This document shows positions 8,461-17,143 of a DNA stretch of 64,000 nucleotides, piece after piece. This DNA comes from Draconibacterium orientale. Its GTDB lineage: Bacteria; Bacteroidota; Bacteroidia; Bacteroidales; Prolixibacteraceae. The stretch is from NCBI RefSeq assembly GCF_000626635.1, contig NZ_CP007451.1, positions 1,984,001 through 2,048,000 of the forward strand, read 5' to 3'. Made by a program: the position numbers and the translations under genes. The notes under the pieces were generated by a model. That model was not told the DNA's origin and searched no databases. It was given only the letters and a program-made list of their open reading frames with translations. Each line of letters begins with the position of its first letter. The stretch's first letter is position 1.

Positions 8461-9855
8461 GTGGTGCAGGAAGAAATTGAAGCGATGACCGGATCGTTTG
8501 ATATTGCCAAACCCAACCTGCTGCAGGGAATGATAGAAGGACAAATGCAACCTGTTATTGATAAAGCCGGTAAACAGGTGCCGAAATTTATTGTGCTTCA
8601 GGTTTTAAATGCGGCACTTACATACGATATGTATTTGCCTTATATCGATGAGGTGTATAAACCGGTATTTCAGGCTTACTACGATAAACATCATGTTGAT
8701 GTGGTAATGGTTGATATATGGAAAGAACGCGACGTTTCGTTCAACAACGATCTGGATTTAGATCCTGTGGTAATCGGGATATGGGACACCGGGGTTGATG
8801 AAGCCATATTGCCTGCCGAAAACCGCTGGGTTAATGGTGCCGAGAAAAAAGACGGCAAAGACAACGACAACAACGGTTTTGTTGATGATATAAATGGAGT
8901 AGGATTTGATTTGAATGGCAATAAAGTTACCGAGCTGCTATTTCCTATTGAAGAGAAAAACAGCAATTACCAGCAATACGAGAAATATTTAAAAGGCTTG
9001 CTCGATTTGCAGGCCATGATTAAAAGCGATGAAGCTGACGAGCTAAAAAAGTACATTGCAACATTGCCTCCTGAAGAAGTAAATCCATTTATCGAGAACC
9101 TGAATATGTATGCTAATTTTTCGCACGGAACACATGTAGCCGGAATTGCTTCGAAAGGAAACCCTGAGGCAAAGATTTTGGCCGCGCGCTTAACTTTCCC
9201 GTATGAGAATATTCCTGCTCCGCCAACGCTCGAAAACTCCGAAAACTGGTCGAAAATGTATAAAAACACGGTGCAGTATTTTAAAGATAACCATGTAAAA
9301 GTGGTGAATATGAGCTGGGGATATTCGCAAAATTCATACGAAGCACTGTTGGCGATGAATGGTGTTGGCGAAAACGAAGAAGAAAGAAAAGCGCTGGCGA
9401 AAAAGCTATTCACTATTGAAAAGGATGCCTTGTATGCTGCAATAAAAGATGCTTCGGAGATCTTGTTTGTGGTAGCTGCCGGAAATGCAAATAACGATGT
9501 TGATTTTGCCAATAATATTCCTACCGGTTTAAAACTCCCCAATCTGTTGGTTGTTGGTGCGGTTGATATTGAAGGCAAAGAAACCGACTTTACCACCATG
9601 GGGAAAGGGGTTGACGTATATTCCAACGGTTACGAGGTGGAAAGTTATATTCCGGGAGGTGAGCTACGAAAGTATTCGGGAACCTCGATGGCAGCGCCTC
9701 AGGTGGTAAACCTGGCGGCAAAAATATGGGCGGTAAATCCTGATTTATCGGTTGCTGAAGTAAAAGACCTGATTGTTAAAGGGGCCACTCCATCGGAAGA
9801 AAATAAGGAAATCCTGTTAATTCATCCGCAGCGTTCGTTGAGTATGATACAATAA
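8461..9855 (+). pseudogene. S8 (subtilisin-like) protease, catalytic part after an in-frame stop
   Basis: The catalytic domain of a subtilase. The triad is intact: Asp in VIGIWDTGVDEA, His in FSHGTHVAGIAS and Ser in YSGTSMAAPQVVNLAA, with the oxyanion Asn in VVAAGNANN. It lacks its own signal peptide, and its only possible start in this position is a GTG inside the continuing reading frame (the frame is open from 8437). It is therefore the downstream half of the gene beginning at 7984. Without readthrough or a cytoplasmic role, no secreted active enzyme would be made. Confidence 0.78.
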
Positions 9856-9895
9856 TATACAAAGCAACTTTTAATGACGATACTGCGGATTTTGG

Positions 9896-9936
9896 AAGGC
9901 TTCGGGTAACCTGGCGTTGCCCGGAGCCTTTGTTTT
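9896..9936. terminator. Hairpin terminator between convergent genes
   Basis: Arms AAGGCTTCGGGTAAC (9896-9910) and GTTGCCCGGAGCCTT (9916-9930) pair almost fully around a 5-base loop, followed by a T-rich tract. It lies between the protease gene (plus) and the sensor kinase gene (minus). Confidence 0.65.
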
Positions 9937-10024
9937 GGTTCCGGTTTTAGATGATTACACGCTTTTTTTAGTTTCCGGTAATCTTTGTAATCAAACAACA
10001 TTCACGATGCAAACGATTTTAGGA

Positions 10025-12187
10025 TTAAACCTGCGGAAGCGTAACCAAAACTGATGTGCCTTTTCCTTTTTCGCTTTCAATGTTTATTGTGCCCCTGTTT
10101 TTCTCCACAAAATCTTTTACAAGAATAAGTCCCAGTCCGTTACTTTTTTCATTTTCAGTTCCCTGTGAGTAGCTTTTTGAGCTAATGTCAAACAGTTTAT
10201 TCAACTTTTCCGAATCCATTCCCAGGCCGGTGTCGGTAATTTTTATGGTAACTTTTTTATGTGCCGAGGCGAAAGTTTTCACAAGGATTGACCCACCGCG
10301 TGGAGTAAATTTTATGGCATTGCTCAAAATATTCCTTACAATTGTTTGAAGCATGTTGGCATCCGACAAAACTTTTAGTTGATTGTCGGTTTCAAGTGAA
10401 AGGGCTATTTGTTTCAGCCTTGCCGATTGTTGCAACTTTTCAACCGTATTTTGAATTATGCCTTTCAACTCAAGTTCTTCGGTATTTATTTCCATTTTTT
10501 TCACCTGCGATTGAGCCCAAAGTAAGAGGTTATCAAGCAGGTCGCTGATGTTTTCCGATTCCGAAACCAGCAATTTCAGTAGCTTTTTAAGTTCCTCTTT
10601 ATCTACCGAATCAAACTCCTGGTGGAGGTGATTGAGAAAGGCTGTTTGCGTGTGAACAGGGCCGCGAAGATCGTGGGCAATAATGGCAAAAAACTTATCT
10701 TTTGTGAGGTTTGCTTCCTCCAGCTGAATATTTTTTTGGCGCAGTCGCTGGTAAAAAATATAAATAATACCGGCAATAATAATGGCGAGCAAAACAGCAA
10801 TTAGCATCAAAATTCTTGATGATCGGTGTTGTCGCAGTTTTAGCCTGTTTATTTCGTTTTCCTGTTCCAGGTCTGCAATCTGGTTATTTTTTGCATCCAG
10901 CTCGTAAATACCTTGCAGCTGTTCGAGTTTTATATTCGCAGCACCAAAAAGCATGGAATCCTGAATGGCGATTTGTTGCTGTTGACAAGCGATTGCATTG
11001 TCAAGATCGTTAAGATTGAGGTAGATGCTGCTTAGTTCGGAATAGATATCGAGCTGAATACGTTTTTGATTGTTGATTATGGCCTGATCGAGCCCCTTGC
11101 GAATACTGGCTATTCCTTCGTTGGTTCGGTTGGTGTTGGTGTAGCACAAACCAATATACAAATAAAGGGAAGGCTGGCTGAGAAAATCGTCCAGTTCAAT
11201 TTTCGAGTTTAGCGACTGTTTCAGGTATTTTTCGGCCAGTTTGTAGTTCCCCGATGCATACTCGATACGCCCCAGGTTTTTATAGGCATTTGAAATTCCG
11301 TATTCTGAGTTGTTTTCTTCGAATATTTGCAAGGTGTTTTCGATGTATTTACGCGCTTCATCAGTGTTGCCCTGCAGTAGATATAAAATACCAATCTGCT
11401 CGTAACAAATAACTACTCCATTTTTATTCTGGTCTTTCTCTGCCTGTTCTTCATAGGTTTCAAGCGAAAGCATGTAGTATTCCATGGCCTTATCCAAAAG
11501 CCGCAGATCGGTATAAATACGTCCAAGCAGGTAGGCCGACCAGGCATAACCTTCGGTATAACCGGTTTTTTCGTAATTCAGACGCGCTTTAATGATGTAT
11601 TCAGTTGCGCGGTCGTACAAACCATTCACCCTGAAAACGGTTCCCATCATGGAATAAGCGGCACCTACAGCACGATAATTTTTAGATTGTCGTCCTGTTT
11701 GAAGAGAGAGGTTAAACGATTGCAATGCTTTTAAGTGATCGCCGGTGGTGTGTTGGTTTATACCGGTTCGTAAAAATATATCGCTTTGATACCAGTAGTC
11801 ATCAAGTTGTTGAGCAATAGGCAAAGCACTGTCGTAATAGGCCTGTGAGCGATCGATGTTGTTAAGGTCGTGGTAAACACGTCCGAGGGTTAGCAAGGAC
11901 CGCATTTGCAGCGCTTTGCTGTTTCGCTGTTTTGCTGTGTTTAAAGCTGTTTGGGCAATTTGCAGCGCCTGTTCGTTGTCTTCGCCCATGTATAGCAACG
12001 CTAATTCCAGCTGCGCGTTTATTTGTTTCGCTCCCTGGTTATGCTGGATTATCTGGCGCAGACTATCAGCCTGAGTAGTTTCGCCCGAAACCGCATAAGC
12101 AAATTGTTGAATAATAAGTAGTAGCAAAAGTATAGTGTATCGGATTGACTTTCGGTTATTAATCATTAGTGGTTTCGTTTTTTCCAA
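10025..12187 (-). CDS. TPR-containing membrane sensor histidine kinase
   Basis: A 720-residue kinase with a cleavable or anchoring N-terminal hydrophobic segment (about 15-33). A periplasmic array of tetratricopeptide repeats follows (about 40-400, for example NLGRIEYASGNYKLAEKYLK), then a coiled coil, one transmembrane helix (about 460-480), and the cytoplasmic kinase core. H505 in FFAIIAHDLRGP is the phosphorylated histidine. The ATPase part shows the N box (RNILSNAIKFTPRGG), G1 (DTGLGM, D652) and G2 (NGLGLILV). The architecture is common in Bacteroidota. No response regulator is adjacent, so this is an orphan kinase. The Usp-type gene next door runs the same way but 306 bp upstream. Confidence 0.88.
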   Translation of the reverse strand: MEKTKPLMINNRKSIRYTILLLLLIIQQFAYAVSGETTQADSLRQIIQHNQGAKQINAQLELALLYMGEDNEQALQIAQTALNTAKQRNSKALQMRSLLTLGRVYHDLNNIDRSQAYYDSALPIAQQLDDYWYQSDIFLRTGINQHTTGDHLKALQSFNLSLQTGRQSKNYRAVGAAYSMMGTVFRVNGLYDRATEYIIKARLNYEKTGYTEGYAWSAYLLGRIYTDLRLLDKAMEYYMLSLETYEEQAEKDQNKNGVVICYEQIGILYLLQGNTDEARKYIENTLQIFEENNSEYGISNAYKNLGRIEYASGNYKLAEKYLKQSLNSKIELDDFLSQPSLYLYIGLCYTNTNRTNEGIASIRKGLDQAIINNQKRIQLDIYSELSSIYLNLNDLDNAIACQQQQIAIQDSMLFGAANIKLEQLQGIYELDAKNNQIADLEQENEINRLKLRQHRSSRILMLIAVLLAIIIAGIIYIFYQRLRQKNIQLEEANLTKDKFFAIIAHDLRGPVHTQTAFLNHLHQEFDSVDKEELKKLLKLLVSESENISDLLDNLLLWAQSQVKKMEINTEELELKGIIQNTVEKLQQSARLKQIALSLETDNQLKVLSDANMLQTIVRNILSNAIKFTPRGGSILVKTFASAHKKVTIKITDTGLGMDSEKLNKLFDISSKSYSQGTENEKSNGLGLILVKDFVEKNRGTINIESEKGKGTSVLVTLPQV

Positions 12188-12493
12188 GTAAATTTCTTAA
12201 ATGTTAATTAGCACAAAATGGTTGCAATGTAAAAGTAATATTTTACCCAAGCTATTAACAAAAAAACAGTAAAGGTGTTTATTTATATTCTTTTAAAATA
12301 GCGATTTACGGTTAAAAAAAATTACTGAAAACTGATTCGGTAGCTGTATGGAATTACTGCTTGTGTGGTAATTTTTACGATGTTTTAGCTTCGTTTACAT
12401 ATCATGCTCCTCCCGGCATTTGCCAGGTTTCAGAAAAGCAGGGGTAAAAGTCAATCTGAGTTGTGGCATGTACTCAACTCAAAATAAACGTTT
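12188..12493. other. Intergenic region, nothing recognised
   Basis: This 306-bp stretch lies between two minus-strand genes. It is AT-rich near the kinase start and must hold the kinase promoter; I see no clear box, RNA or repeat. Confidence 0.4.
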
Positions 12494-13597
12494 TCAGGCG
12501 TGAAATACCAGTAGTGGAATTTCTGCATGGAACACCATTTTTCGCGCTAAACTTGGGTTAAAAAGGCGTGATATCATTCCCCTTTTGTGTGTGGTAAGTG
12601 CCAGAATATCCACCGGGTCGTTTTTAATCGTGCTTTCAAGTGTATCTAAAACATTGTTTCCCATAATCAGTTTGCACTCAAACTCTTTATTCGCGTATTT
12701 CTTGTGCAGTATATCTTTCATGCCTTCAAGGCGGGCAATATCCCATCCGTATTCATCCGGAAGGCCAACATGCGCACAAACAACACGTAGGTCGTATGAT
12801 TTTACAATGTTCATCAGCTTATCGAGGGCATTAAAGTCTTTCTCATCGAAATTGGTGGCGTACAATACTTCTTTAAACTGTTCAACCGGTTTCGGATCCA
12901 TATTTTCGGGGATAACCAATACCGGAACGGAAGCATTGTACATAACGTCGGCGGTAACACTTCCCACTGTGCCTGGCCATGTTTTATCGCCACCACGGCC
13001 AATTACAATAAGCCGTGTAGGCTGTTCATTGGCAAAGGCCAAAATATCTTCTTCGGCATATCCGGGCTTAACAATATATTCCGGATTTACTTTTTCCCAT
13101 TTCTCCGGTCCGATACTTGATACCAAAGGGGCCAGGAAATTCTTAAATTGTTGGTTGGCCTCTTCTTCAGCATCCTCGGTTTGTTTTAAAAGGGTGGTAT
13201 CGTACGGGTATATGTCGCCGTAAGGTATTGAAAAGCGCACCGGGCTAATGTACGAGTGCATAATTACCAGTTTAGCATTCAGGTGTTCGGCAATGTTAAA
13301 AGCCATTTCTACCGCTTTTTCCGATACGGGTGAAAAGTCAATCGGAACAAGGATCTGGCCGGGTTTGCTAACTTTTTTCTGTTTTCCGGCTTTTAGTCCC
13401 AGTAGTAAATCAACTTCTTTAAAGGCTTCGTTCAGGTCGTTTTCCAATATTTTAACCCGAACGGTTGAGGTGGCCGCTCCTTCAATTAAATGTACGTCTT
13501 CAAGCTCACATTTAATTCCTTTTTCCTCTAAACGCATTTTCAAAATATGGGCACGCGCCAAAGGCAATACTACAATAGTAACTAGTTTTTCACTCAT
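12494..13597 (-). CDS. Tandem universal stress protein with N-terminal DUF2007-like domain
   Basis: A 367-residue cytosolic protein. Residues 1-75 (LVTIVVLPLARAHILKMRLE, IKCELEDVH, RVKILENDLNEAFKEVD) resemble the DUF2007 signal-transducing fold. Two UspA domains follow, about 80-235 (begins QILVPIDFSPVSEKAVE) and 240-366 (EVLYATNFDEKDFNALDKL). The first domain keeps the nucleotide-binding G-x2-G-x9-G-S pattern (VIGRGGDKTWPGTVGSVT); the second is less typical and may bind no ATP. Usp proteins respond to starvation or redox stress. The three-domain fusion is unusual and suggests that the DUF2007 part senses or docks. Confidence 0.82.
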   Translation of the reverse strand: MSEKLVTIVVLPLARAHILKMRLEEKGIKCELEDVHLIEGAATSTVRVKILENDLNEAFKEVDLLLGLKAGKQKKVSKPGQILVPIDFSPVSEKAVEMAFNIAEHLNAKLVIMHSYISPVRFSIPYGDIYPYDTTLLKQTEDAEEEANQQFKNFLAPLVSSIGPEKWEKVNPEYIVKPGYAEEDILAFANEQPTRLIVIGRGGDKTWPGTVGSVTADVMYNASVPVLVIPENMDPKPVEQFKEVLYATNFDEKDFNALDKLMNIVKSYDLRVVCAHVGLPDEYGWDIARLEGMKDILHKKYANKEFECKLIMGNNVLDTLESTIKNDPVDILALTTHKRGMISRLFNPSLARKMVFHAEIPLLVFHA

Positions 13598-13827
13598 GGC
13601 TAATTAATTTTAGTTTCTATATTATTTATATGGTTTTAAGGCCGATTAGTTTCAGAAAACGGCTGAAATCTTGTGCCGGCCGTATTTTCGGTTTAGCTGT
13701 TGATAACAATGATTGTGTATTGATTTCGGGAAGTGGTAAAAGAATAATAACTTTAAGCGATGCAAATGGTTTGGTTTACCAACGAATCCGGAATGCATTT
13801 TAGCAATAACCAATTAAATTTAGTAGT

Positions 13828-14811
13828 ATGACTTTTGTTCCAAAAGAATCGAGATACGATGAAATGCTGTACAAGCGCTGCGGAAAATGGGGGCTGAAAC
13901 TGCCCGCTGTTTCATTGGGGTTGTGGCATAACTTTGGCGGAATTGATGTTTTTGAAAATGGCCGGGCGATGTTGCACCGGGCTTTTGATTTGGGCATTAC
14001 ACATTTTGATTTAGCCAATAATTATGGCCCGCCTCCGGGTTCGGCAGAAGAAAATTTTGGGAAGATTCTGAAGCAGGATTTTTCGGCTTACCGCGATGAA
14101 CTGATCATTTCGAGTAAAGCCGGTTACCTGATGTGGCCGGGGCCTTATGGCGAATGGGGAAGCCGTAAAAATTTACTGGCCAGCCTCGACCAGAGTTTAA
14201 AACGCATGGGCCTGGAATATGTGGATATTTTTTATTCGCATCGCCCCGATCCCGACACGCCGCTGGAAGAAACCATGATGGCTCTGGACCGCGCAGTACG
14301 CTCGGGAAAAGCTTTGTATGTTGGAATTTCAAATTATCCGGCAGATATGGCCAAAGAAGCTTCGCGTATTCTGAAAGAACTGGGAACCCCGTGTTTAATT
14401 CATCAGCCACGTTATTCGATGTTTGAGCGCTGGGTAGAAGACGGCCTTTTGGATGTACTGGAAGACGAAGGAATTGGTTGTATTCCGTTTTCGCCGCTTG
14501 CCCAGGGTTTGCTTACCAATAAATATTTGAAAGGAATACCGGAAGGATCGCGTGCAACACGCGAGGTATTTCTGAAAAAGGAACACGTTGAAACGGCGCA
14601 CGATAAAATTGTAGCCCTGAATGCTATTGCTCAGGAGCGTGGCCAATCGCTGGCACAAATGGCTCTGGCCTGGGTTTTACGCGATAAACGAATAACTTCG
14701 GTATTGATTGGTGCCAGCTCGGTAAAACAAATTGATGACAATGTGGAAATGCTGAAGAAACGTAGCTTTTCGGAAGAAGAATTAGAGGCTATTGAAAAAG
14801 TATTGAAATAG
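13828..14811 (+). CDS. Aldo/keto reductase, YghZ/Gpr-like
   Basis: A 327-residue NADPH-dependent reductase of the aldo/keto reductase superfamily, closest in motifs to YghZ (L-glyceraldehyde-3-phosphate reductase, AKR14). The catalytic tetrad is visible as D61 and Y66 (HFDLANNYGPPPGSAE), K97 (IISSKAGYLMWPGPYG) and H138 (DIFYSHRPDPD). The PPGSAE and MWPGPYGEWGSRKN stretches are typical of this subgroup. The C-terminal cofactor-binding GASSVKQIDDNVE is intact. The likely role is detoxification of small aldehydes or methylglyoxal. It is a single-gene unit ending just before an inverted repeat and a strong terminator. Confidence 0.87.
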   Translation: MTFVPKESRYDEMLYKRCGKWGLKLPAVSLGLWHNFGGIDVFENGRAMLHRAFDLGITHFDLANNYGPPPGSAEENFGKILKQDFSAYRDELIISSKAGYLMWPGPYGEWGSRKNLLASLDQSLKRMGLEYVDIFYSHRPDPDTPLEETMMALDRAVRSGKALYVGISNYPADMAKEASRILKELGTPCLIHQPRYSMFERWVEDGLLDVLEDEGIGCIPFSPLAQGLLTNKYLKGIPEGSRATREVFLKKEHVETAHDKIVALNAIAQERGQSLAQMALAWVLRDKRITSVLIGASSVKQIDDNVEMLKKRSFSEEELEAIEKVLK

Positions 14812-14814
14812 GAC

Positions 14815-14899
14815 TGTCATTTCGAATGAGGAACAACTGAGAAATCTATTACAGTTTTGCTGCCAAGATACAGATTTCTCACTTTGTTCGAAATGACAT
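14815..14899. repeat. Imperfect inverted repeat (TGTCATTTCGAA family)
   Basis: The left arm starts TGTCATTTCGAATGAGGAAC and the right arm ends in TTCGAAATGACA. With AGAAATCT/AGATTTCT inside, the whole 85 bp can fold into one long stem. It belongs to the common Bacteroidota intergenic family also seen near 62025 and 62119. Confidence 0.6.
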
Positions 14900-14911
14900 A
14901 TAAGTACCAAT

Positions 14912-14943
14912 AAAAAAAAGGCTCGCAATTGCGAGCCTTTTTT
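14912..14943. terminator. Bidirectional rho-independent terminator
   Basis: A perfect palindrome AGGCTCGCAATTGCGAGCCT (14919-14938) is flanked by an A run on the left and a T run on the right. It can stop the aldo/keto reductase transcript and, on the other strand, that of the small membrane protein gene at 14961-15128. Confidence 0.85.
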
Positions 14944-14960
14944 GTTCTATAATACGTTGG

Positions 14961-15128
14961 TTACATTCCCAATAACTTTTCCAATCCCCAGAAGAGACCG
15001 AAAATAATTGCCATTCCGGCAATAGCACCTGCAGCCAGTGTAAAAATAAAGTTCAATGGCAGCATTTTTTTCTCATTCTCAGTGTTCATCTTAATGACGA
15101 TCTGATTCTGATTTGCTTTTGTTTCCAT
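14961..15128 (-). CDS. Small single-pass membrane protein, function unknown
   Basis: A 55-residue ORF beginning METKANQNQIVIKMNTENEK. A hydrophilic N-terminus of about 22 residues is followed by one hydrophobic helix (FIFTLAAGAIAGMAIIFGLF) and a short WGLEKLLGM tail. The glycine-zipper-like pattern GAIAG suggests helix packing. It ends 18 bp before the bidirectional terminator, which supports a real transcription unit. I do not recognise a family. Confidence 0.5.
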   Translation of the reverse strand: METKANQNQIVIKMNTENEKKMLPLNFIFTLAAGAIAGMAIIFGLFWGLEKLLGM

Positions 15129-15395
15129 TCAATATATATTTAGTTGCCCAATCCAAAAAATGTAAATATTTTAATTGTTATTTTCTGTGTTCAACAGGAT
15201 TGGGTTGTTTCTAATTTTATCTTCCCTGTCTAATAAAAGACTAAAAAGTATGCTGCAAAGCTACGGCTTTTTTGCTAAATAGGCCAAATAGCATGTTTTC
15301 GACGGCTTGTTTGTTAAATTCGTGTTAACGTGGAGGTTAATGAATTGAACGTAATGCAGCTTTAAAAAGTGATTGGAGAATAAGCCCGGATTATA

Positions 15396-15423
15396 CCAAA
15401 AAGAGGAGCCGTTTGAGCTCCTC
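15396..15423 (-). terminator. Terminator of pheS
   Basis: GAGGAGC-CGTTTGA-GCTCCTC (15403-15423) with an A run on its left, read as a U run after the hairpin on the minus strand. It lies 30 bp after the pheS stop. The rest of 15129-15395 holds nothing I recognise. Confidence 0.7.
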
Positions 15424-15452
15424 CTGGTATTATTTTGTGACTTGTTTTTGTA

Positions 15453-16472
15453 CTAAGTAGCCGATTCGAATTGTTTTAAGAAACGCACATCGTTTTCGAA
15501 GAAATGGCGGATATCTTTAATTCCATACCGCAACATGGTAATACGTTCAATACCCATTCCGAAAGCGAAACCGGTATATTTTTGGCTGTCGATATTGCAC
15601 AGTTCCAGTACGTTCGGATCAACCATTCCGCAGCCCAGAATTTCGAGCCAGCCGGTGTATTTACAAACATTACATCCTTTGCCACCACAAATCGAGCAGC
15701 TTACATCCATTTCGGCACTTGGCTCGGTAAACGGGAAGTACGAAGGGCGCAGACGGATTTTTGTGTCTTCGCCGAACAACTCTTTGGCAAACTGCAACAA
15801 GGTTTGTTTCAGGTCGGCAAACGAAACATTCTCGTCAACATACAAACCTTCAATTTGATGGAATATACAGTGCGAACGTGCCGAAATTGCTTCGTTACGG
15901 AAAACACGCCCGGGGAAAATAGCACGAATAGGCGGCTGGGTGCGTTCCATTACGCGAATTTGCACACTTGAGGTGTGGGTACGCAGTAGCACATCCGGAT
16001 CTTTTTCGATAAAGAAAGTATCCTGCATATCGCGGGCAGGGTGCTCCGGCGGAAAGTTCAACGCTGAAAATACGTGCCAGTCGTCTTCAATCTCAGGGCC
16101 TTCGGCAACGGTAAATCCAAGACGGGCAAAAATTCCGATAATCTCGTTTTTTACCAGCGACAACGGGTGGCGTGTTCCCAGTTTCATGGGCTCACCAGGC
16201 ATAGTCAAATCCTGTCCGGCAGTTTCGCTAATATTGTTCTCAAAACCTTCCTTTAGTGTGTTAATTTTTTCTAAAGCAAAAGTTTTAAGCGTGTTGATGG
16301 CCTGTCCTACTTCCTTTTTCTGTTCGGCAGGAACAGTTTTAAAGTCGTTGAATAATTGGCCGATCAATCCTTTTTTGCTGATGTATTTTATGCGTAGCTC
16401 TTCAACTTCTTCCTTGCTTGAAGCTACTATAGCGTCGATTTCTTCCTGTAATGCTTTGATTTTGTCTAACAT
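15453..16472 (-). CDS. pheS: Phenylalanine--tRNA ligase alpha subunit
   Basis: A 339-residue class II aminoacyl-tRNA synthetase subunit that, with PheT, charges tRNA-Phe. The N-terminal 85 residues form the tRNA-binding coiled coil (ends TLKEGFENN). Motif 2 is FRNEAISARSHCIFHQIEGL and motif 3 is FAFGMGIERITMLRYGIKDI. HTSSVQIRVM lies in the core that binds the Phe-adenylate. Between motifs 2 and 3 there is a four-cysteine cluster (CSICGGKGCNVC) that looks like a zinc knuckle; such an insertion is found in part of the bacterial PheS family. pheT is not adjacent. This is a single-gene unit with its own terminator. Confidence 0.95.
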   Translation of the reverse strand: MLDKIKALQEEIDAIVASSKEEVEELRIKYISKKGLIGQLFNDFKTVPAEQKKEVGQAINTLKTFALEKINTLKEGFENNISETAGQDLTMPGEPMKLGTRHPLSLVKNEIIGIFARLGFTVAEGPEIEDDWHVFSALNFPPEHPARDMQDTFFIEKDPDVLLRTHTSSVQIRVMERTQPPIRAIFPGRVFRNEAISARSHCIFHQIEGLYVDENVSFADLKQTLLQFAKELFGEDTKIRLRPSYFPFTEPSAEMDVSCSICGGKGCNVCKYTGWLEILGCGMVDPNVLELCNIDSQKYTGFAFGMGIERITMLRYGIKDIRHFFENDVRFLKQFESAT

Positions 16473-16552
16473 CCTTGTTCGTTTAAACTGAGGTGCAAAG
16501 ATAATGATTCAGTTTTAGTGAATAAGAACAGGACAACAATATTTTGGACTGA

Positions 16553-16584
16553 TTTGCCGGGATTCAGGTTTTTAACTACTTTTG
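16553..16584 (+). promoter_or_regulatory. Promoter of tRNA-Arg
   Basis: TTTG at 16553-16556 and TACTTTTG at 16577-16584 fit the Bacteroidota -33/-7 consensus (TTTG, TAnnTTTG) with 20-bp spacing. They sit 12 bases before the mature tRNA. Confidence 0.7.
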
Positions 16585-16596
16585 CGCCACATTTAT

Positions 16597-16668
16597 GGTC
16601 CCGTAGTTCAACGGATAGAATAGCAGTTTCCTAAACTGTAGATATGGGTTCGATTCCCGTCGGGACTA
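16597..16668 (+). tRNA. tRNA-Arg (anticodon CCT)
   Basis: A 72-nt cloverleaf. The acceptor GGTCCCG pairs with CGGGACT (first pair G-U), followed by discriminator A. The anticodon arm is GCAGT-TTCCTAA-ACTGT, giving anticodon CCT. The T arm is ATGGG-TTCGATT-CCCGT. CCA is not encoded. The 3' end from 16655 is the attachment site of an integrative element whose insertion left the gene intact. Confidence 0.95.
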
Positions 16669-16669
16669 C
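16655..16669 (+). repeat. Left attachment site (att repeat)
   Basis: TCCCGTCGGGACTAC, the 3' T-arm and acceptor end of tRNA-Arg; an identical copy lies at 25269-25283. Confidence 0.85.
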
Positions 16670-16691
16670 TTTTAAGAAGTGTAATAAATTG

Positions 16692-16722
16692 AAAAAGAGA
16701 ATCTTAACGGTTCTCTTTTCTT
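16692..16722 (+). terminator. Terminator after tRNA-Arg, supplied by the element
   Basis: GAAAAAGAGAA (16692-16702) pairs with TTCTCTTTTC (16711-16720) and a T-rich tail follows. It lies inside the element and replaces the original tRNA terminator, which was pushed to 25284-25314. Confidence 0.65.
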
Positions 16723-16725
16723 GTT

Positions 16726-16745
16726 TTAGTCAGCATGTAGTCAAC
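16726..16745 (+). other. Putative integrase arm-type sites, left end
   Basis: TTAGTCAGC (16726-16734) and GTAGTCAAC (16737-16745). The same 9-base words in the same orientation recur at 25110-25150, near the other end of the element. Such repeats near both ends are typical of arm-type sites of tyrosine integrases; the binding itself is inferred. Confidence 0.55.
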
Positions 16746-16787
16746 AATCTTTAAATTCCTCTATTTTCATGTGTTTTCGGTATTCCC

Positions 16788-16867
16788 TATCTTTGCATAG
16801 TATTGCGTTGCCGTAATACAACATTTGAACATTTTGGGAGGCCTGAACAACCTCCCTTTCTTTTTGT
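16788..16867 (+). ncRNA. Candidate short transcript at the element's left end
   Basis: A promoter-like TATCTTTG (16788-16795) is followed by a hairpin-capable TATTGCG/CGTAATA segment (16801-16817). About 20 bases later comes a terminator hairpin GGGAGG-CCTGAACAA-CCTCCC (16836-16856) with a T-rich tail. No ORF is present. The layout suggests a small RNA of about 60 nt or a leader; no family is recognised. Confidence 0.35.
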
Positions 16868-17143
16868 CCTTTTATCGCGTGTGTGAATACCTCTCAGTAT
16901 AACTTACCACTATAAGAAATAAGCACTTAAATACATTTTCTAGGTAGAGAATACCTTAGAACAGAGAAAGTGTCTAATTTGCTTTATATGGGAGGCAATA
17001 AGAGAAGATTAAATGCTTTTGTGTAGTTGGCTGAAAGCTTTTAAATGAAAGCTATACCCGCCCGTCGCAAACTGAGTTCTCCTTTTTTGTTGGGTGATTT
17101 CAGAGAGGACTACTAAGCGCAAACGTCGAAAATACTTTTCTCC

